DNA of 64,000 nucleotides from Bacillus sp. (in: firmicutes) (GTDB taxonomy: Bacteria; Bacillota; Bacilli; Bacillales; JACDOC01). The notes below the pieces were generated by a model, which was given only the letters and a program-made list of their open reading frames with translations, ran no database searches and had not been told where the DNA came from. The stretch lies in the NCBI GenBank assembly GCA_017656295.1, contig JACDOC010000007.1:1-64000 (forward strand), read 5' to 3'. This document shows, piece by piece, positions 60,921-64,000 of this stretch. A program made the translations under genes and the position numbers. The stretch's first letter is position 1. Every line of letters starts with the position of its first letter.

Positions 60921-61008
60921 TCAAAAAATCCTCCTCATTAAATGACATTGCTTGTCCGTTATCAGTTTTTAATTGTTTCATAGTTTTCCTTCTAAATCAA
61001 GTAACAAT

Positions 61009-61599
61009 TTATGCTGACATCCAATGAGGAGGCGTATTTCGGTCCCAATAAATTTTCCCCAGAGAAAAATGCTCGGTAAATCCATCTTTATATGTATGGT
61101 AATGAAAATGAAAATAATAACCATCTAATGGAGGGTGCTCTCTTCGAACGTGAATTCGAAGACGGTCTTCGCTCGTTTTATCATCGTACAAATGAAATAT
61201 TTTTTCGCTTTCTCCCCGACCAGGTGTGTTTGATATTCGTAAAGAGAATAACTCTTCATCACTTAGTGCGTTTGTAAATGATAAAATCACTTCTTCCATG
61301 TTAGGCCAAATCATTTGATGAAATTCCTCTTCAATTTTTCTTTTGATACGTGGACCAAATTTGGTGTATACTTGGGCTTCTGCTTCTTGAAGAAGTACGG
61401 ATACATATTGTTTTCGGTCATGACTTTCGGATTCTGTAAGTTGAATGGATTCTGACCGCTCGTGCTGTATTTCGCTTTTTTGTCTTTTACTGTCTTTGTC
61501 GTGATCGTTTTGATCGGTCCAAAGCGAATGGGACGGGGAGATAAATCCTAACGTAAGAATAGAAATGACGACAACTAAACTACGTTTTAGCCACGTTTT
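61009..61599 (-). CDS. ypjP: YpjP-family secreted protein
   Basis: A 196-residue protein with an N-terminal signal (MKTWLKRSLVVVISILTLGF), a charged helical segment and the YpjP core: EAEAQVYTKFGPRIKRKIEE, FHQMIWPNMEEVIL and HVRREHPPLDGYYFHFHYHT. B. subtilis ypjP lies, as here, downstream of the thyA-dfrA region. Function unknown. An AAAGGAG ribosome site precedes the ATG at 61599 (or the GTG at 61602). Confidence 0.9.
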   Translation of the reverse strand, partial: KTWLKRSLVVVISILTLGFISPSHSLWTDQNDHDKDSKRQKSEIQHERSESIQLTESESHDRKQYVSVLLQEAEAQVYTKFGPRIKRKIEEEFHQMIWPNMEEVILSFTNALSDEELFSLRISNTPGRGESEKIFHLYDDKTSEDRLRIHVRREHPPLDGYYFHFHYHTYKDGFTEHFSLGKIYWDRNTPPHWMSA

Positions 61600-61728
61600 C
61601 ATCACTAATAGTTCTCCTTTTATATTTCTTCTTCTTTTTTCTACGAATTTCTCCCCCAAAAAGTTTCTAAATAATTCAAAAAGGGTATAAACATACTATA
61701 AAAGAATGTTAGAAAAAGGAGGTTTTTT

Positions 61729-61806
61729 ATGGATACGGGTGTTTTTGCCACTGTGGGATTTATTCTTATGCTTATTTATTTTGTTTATTTAACGGTGACC
61801 GATTAA
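61729..61806 (+). CDS. 25-residue single-span membrane peptide
   Basis: MDTGVFATVGFILMLIYFVY followed by LTVTD: one membrane helix with short acidic ends. An excellent ribosome site (AAAAAGGAGG) lies eight bases before the ATG, and TATAAA boxes lie about 30 bases upstream. A convergent terminator follows. No family recognised; the strength of the ribosome site argues for a real peptide. Confidence 0.65.
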   Translation: MDTGVFATVGFILMLIYFVYLTVTD

Positions 61807-61814
61807 TAAAATTT

Positions 61815-61868
61815 TAAAAAAAGATACTGAACCCGCATTTCATACAGGTTGAGCGGATTCAGTATCTT
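61815..61868. terminator. Convergent terminator between the 25-aa peptide and ypiP
   Basis: AAGATACTGAACCCGC and GCGGATTCAGTATCTT arms (one mismatch), with A7 on one side and TTTCG on the other; strong in the minus direction. Confidence 0.8.
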
Positions 61869-62644
61869 TCGTTTTTTGTAAGGACACCGTAATGAAACGA
61901 TGCCGATGGCCGACGATACACGTGAAATCCAAACCGTTTAAACCGGCTCGAACGGTGGTAATCTTTTAAAACGACTCTATTTTTAGCGACACGTAACGCT
62001 TCTTCGATCATGTTTTCAGTTATATCGTCATAAATTGCCAATCGTTTTAACCCAGATAATCCAGATGACTCATCAATTGTTTGTTCGAACATCGGGTCAA
62101 AATAAACAACATCAAAGGAGTTATCCCTTTGTTTTTTTAAAAAGGATTCGTATCGTTCGTTAATAACGTACACTCTCCTCATCGCTTCATCCATTTCTTG
62201 GTGGTCAAATGTCCAACGTTTTAACCCATTTTGCACGATATAAGCAATATACTTGTTCCCCTCTAATGCGGTGACATTGCCAGTTCGTCCAACAATTAAG
62301 CTCGCCACGATGCTATCTGATCCCATCCCCATCGTACAGTCGAGAAAGGTCATTCCTTTGGTTAACTGAGAAGCTTCAATTAATGGGTCTTTTTCGCCTC
62401 GTAACAATCGAATCATCCGGAACGTCGCAGAGCTCGGATGAAAAAAGAACGGGGCTTTACCAAGCAATGGATGAAGCTCAATCCGTTCTTTACCAACGAC
62501 GATACAGCTGTCGTTTAAACGTCCCATTAGTTGTTTCACCGTTTTTTTCTTTCGGGGAACGTATAGACACCCGAGATCATTAGCGACTTTTTTTGCTTGT
62601 TCAATCATCTCTTCATTGGTCCGTCCTGCTGTTGTTACAAACAT
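61859..62644 (-). CDS. ypiP: Putative SAM-dependent methyltransferase YpiP
   Basis: A 261-residue class I methyltransferase similar to RsmJ/DUF548. FLDCTMGMGSDSIVASLIVG is the SAM site and FDVVYFDPMFEQ the catalytic DPM (like DPPY), with an N-terminal domain starting MFVTTAGRTNEEMIEQAKKV. B. subtilis YpiP is its homologue and has the same neighbours. A nucleic-acid target (rRNA) is likely but unproven. Lies 15 bases after brxA. Confidence 0.87.
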   Translation of the reverse strand: MFVTTAGRTNEEMIEQAKKVANDLGCLYVPRKKKTVKQLMGRLNDSCIVVGKERIELHPLLGKAPFFFHPSSATFRMIRLLRGEKDPLIEASQLTKGMTFLDCTMGMGSDSIVASLIVGRTGNVTALEGNKYIAYIVQNGLKRWTFDHQEMDEAMRRVYVINERYESFLKKQRDNSFDVVYFDPMFEQTIDESSGLSGLKRLAIYDDITENMIEEALRVAKNRVVLKDYHRSSRFKRFGFHVYRRPSASFHYGVLTKNERY

Positions 62645-62659
62645 ATCATCACCTAAAAA

Positions 62660-63097
62660 TTACGAGCAGTGTTTGTTAAAGGCTTCGGTTAAATTTTTAA
62701 TAATATCTTCAATAAATTGATTTTCAATCTCCTCACGAGGAATGAAATGAACTACTTCTTTCCCTTTTAAAAGAGCCATGGACGGGGAAGATGGTTCATA
62801 CCCAACAAAATATTCTCTCATTTTCGCTGTTGCTTCCCGGTCTTGACCAGCAAACACAGTAACTAAATGATCTGGTGTTTTGTCATTCGCCATCACTGCC
62901 TGGGTAGCTGCTGGGCGAGCTAGTCCTGCTGCACAACCACAAACGGAATTGACTACTACGAGTGTCGTTCCTGATACATTTTCCATAAATTGTTCCACTT
63001 CTTCTGCTGTTGTCAATTCACGGAAGCCTGCTTGCACAAGTTCTTGTCGCATCGGCTTAACTAGTTGACGCATATATTCTTCATAAGCCATTGACAT
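62660..63097 (-). CDS. brxA: Bacilliredoxin BrxA (YphP)
   Basis: A 145-residue thioredoxin-fold protein of the BrxA/BrxB family with the active-site CGC motif in NSVCGCAAGLARPA (about residues 52-54). It removes bacillithiol from S-bacillithiolated proteins, so the organism probably makes bacillithiol. Start behind AGGAGG. Operon with ypiP (15 bases). Confidence 0.95.
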   Translation of the reverse strand: MSMAYEEYMRQLVKPMRQELVQAGFRELTTAEEVEQFMENVSGTTLVVVNSVCGCAAGLARPAATQAVMANDKTPDHLVTVFAGQDREATAKMREYFVGYEPSSPSMALLKGKEVVHFIPREEIENQFIEDIIKNLTEAFNKHCS

Positions 63098-63140
63098 ATG
63101 GCATAACCTCCTTTTATTTTTACAATAAGCCTTCCTATAA

Positions 63141-63325
63141 GGCTATGTTATATGTCATTGTTGATTTTTAGCAAGTTATTTATACGGCGGCGACTCCAGC
63201 GGGAACAGCGTGCCAGGCAAGACCCTTACTTGAGCGTAGCGAGGGAAGCGGCTTTCACCTTGCCCGCGGAAAGCATCCGCAACAAGCGTAATGTATAAAT
63301 ATCAACAGTATCGTTTAACAGAGCC
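63141..63325 (+). mobile_element. MITE-like element, copy 4 (short form)
   Basis: A 185-bp element: GGCTATGTTATATGTCATTG at the start and CGTTTAACAGAGCC at the end. The flanks TCCTATAA and TATTATAA match at 6 of 8 bases. Same length as copy 2; lacks the right third of copies 1 and 3. It lies between brxA and the ABC-F gene. Confidence 0.92.
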
Positions 63326-63399
63326 TATTATAAAGAATGATTTCCTTTTTGTCTTGCTTCCGTCATTTGTTTCCACACAGTTCCTTTGGCCCCTTCTAT

Positions 63400-64000
63400 T
63401 TATTCTACTAATTGGGACAAATAATCAAAACGCTCATATAATTGCTCTAACTTTTGATTAAGTGCTTCTAATTCATTCATTAAGTATTGAGCTTTTTCAA
63501 AATCCGTGCCTGTTTCATGTAATTGTTGCTCTAAAACTTGAATTTCTTCTTCAACAGAAATAATGTTTCCTTCAATTTCTTCCCACTCTTTTTTCTCCAT
63601 ATAAGTCATTTTTTTCTTTTCTTTTTTTGGACGCAGGGAAGACTTCGGTGGTGATTGTTCTTCCATTTTTGACACTTTTTGAGCATGTTGAACGGCTAAA
63701 TAGTCGCTATAAGTACCAATGTAACTATCGATTGAACCATTTCCGTTAAAAATAAGAAGCTGGTCTGCAATTTTATCTAGAAAATAGCGATCGTGGGAAA
63801 CGGTAATGACCACACCCGGAAAGTCCTCCAAATAATCTTCAAGAACCGTTAACGTTTCCGTATCTAAATCGTTTGTTGGCTCATCTAACAATAAGACATT
63901 TGGTTGGGACATTAACAATCGAAGTAAATACAGTCGTCTTCTTTCCCCACCGGAAAGCTTGCGAATCGGGGTTCCATGAGTGTGCATCGGAAACAAGAAC
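63400..64000 (-). CDS. ABC-F family ATPase, C-terminal part (truncated by window)
   Basis: About 200 residues of the second ATPase half of an ABC-F protein, cut at the right edge. The signature LSGGERRRLYLLRLLM, Walker B LLLDEPTNDLD and switch ITVSHDRYFLD are complete, followed by a linker and a C-terminal coiled-coil domain (EMKEWEEIEGNIISVEEEIQ-like) of the Uup/YfmR type that touches DNA or the ribosome. The frame stays open to position 64000, so the gene continues. It probably rescues stalled ribosomes. Confidence 0.93.
   Translation of the reverse strand, partial: FLFPMHTHGTPIRKLSGGERRRLYLLRLLMSQPNVLLLDEPTNDLDTETLTVLEDYLEDFPGVVITVSHDRYFLDKIADQLLIFNGNGSIDSYIGTYSDYLAVQHAQKVSKMEEQSPPKSSLRPKKEKKKMTYMEKKEWEEIEGNIISVEEEIQVLEQQLHETGTDFEKAQYLMNELEALNQKLEQLYERFDYLSQLVE

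Noticed and set aside
60921..61008. yybP-ykoY manganese riboswitch before terC
   Set aside because: The 88-base gap lacks the conserved aptamer blocks.

Overview
The window comes from a spore-forming, low-GC Gram-positive bacterium of the family Bacillaceae. Most proteins look like Bacillus subtilis proteins (YyaL, Ku/LigD, RibBA, GerA-type receptor, YodJ, YodL, Spo0M, YozD, YozE, YokU, KamA, YodP-YodT, YpmR, YpmS, YpjP, YphP). Gene blocks keep the B. subtilis order (yodJ-deoD-yodL; yozD-yodN-yozE-yokU-kamA; ypmR-ypmS; thyA-dfrA; ypjP-ypiP-brxA). Shine-Dalgarno sites are strong, TTG and GTG starts are common, and nearly every operon ends in a clear intrinsic terminator. I cannot fix genus or species. 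No rRNA, complete tRNA, CRISPR array, prophage or intact transposase was seen.

Layout. 1-7.5 kb: a SAM-I riboswitch reading out of the left edge, yyaL, three ferritin-like proteins, an AT-rich methyltransferase, a metallophosphoesterase, a small haem-copper-oxidase-like membrane protein and palindromic repeats. 7.5-11.4 kb: divergent ku and ligD (end joining) and a diverged dapF homologue. 11.4-16.4 kb: a purine permease and an FMN-riboswitch rib operon (ribE-ribBA-ribH) from which ribD is absent. 16.4-21.7 kb: DUF4870 protein, amidohydrolase, an acetyltransferase behind a strongly structured leader, MATE exporter, SDR oxidoreductase. 21.7-31.4 kb: gerABC-type germination operon, FMN-dependent glutamate-synthase-like protein, CAP-domain protein, CobW GTPase, LCP protein. 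31.5-38.7 kb: CtpA-like protease and the yod/yoz sporulation-associated block.

39-48.6 kb is a lysine-metabolism (kam) cluster, all on the minus strand: yodT-yodS-yodR-yodQ-aldehyde dehydrogenase, then yodP-kamR, then kamA-yokU. kamA has a -24/-12 (sigma-54) promoter beside the gene for a PAS/AAA+/Fis activator. Read as a pathway, the enzymes could make N6-acetyl-beta-lysine and then degrade it; the later steps are inference. 48.7-57.5 kb: a CHASE3 chemoreceptor whose promoter overlaps a perfect 16-bp dyad, a YjcZ-type spore peptide, a PTS EIIA, RsmF, the ypm group, DegV, a DUF2535-like gene and an SRAP (YedK/HMCES-like) protein. 57.8-64 kb: dfrA-thyA with a lethal-factor-like metallopeptidase gene upstream, TerC, YpjP, a 25-aa membrane peptide, YpiP, bacilliredoxin and a truncated ABC-F ATPase.

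The most unusual structures are (i) four copies of a transposase-less MITE-like element in long and short forms, three with 7-8 bp target duplications; (ii) a leader with mutually exclusive hairpins, one identical in shape to a tRNA T-arm, before the acetyltransferase gene; (iii) the rib operon without ribD; and (iv) a 50-bp perfect palindrome fused to a 14-bp tandem repeat.
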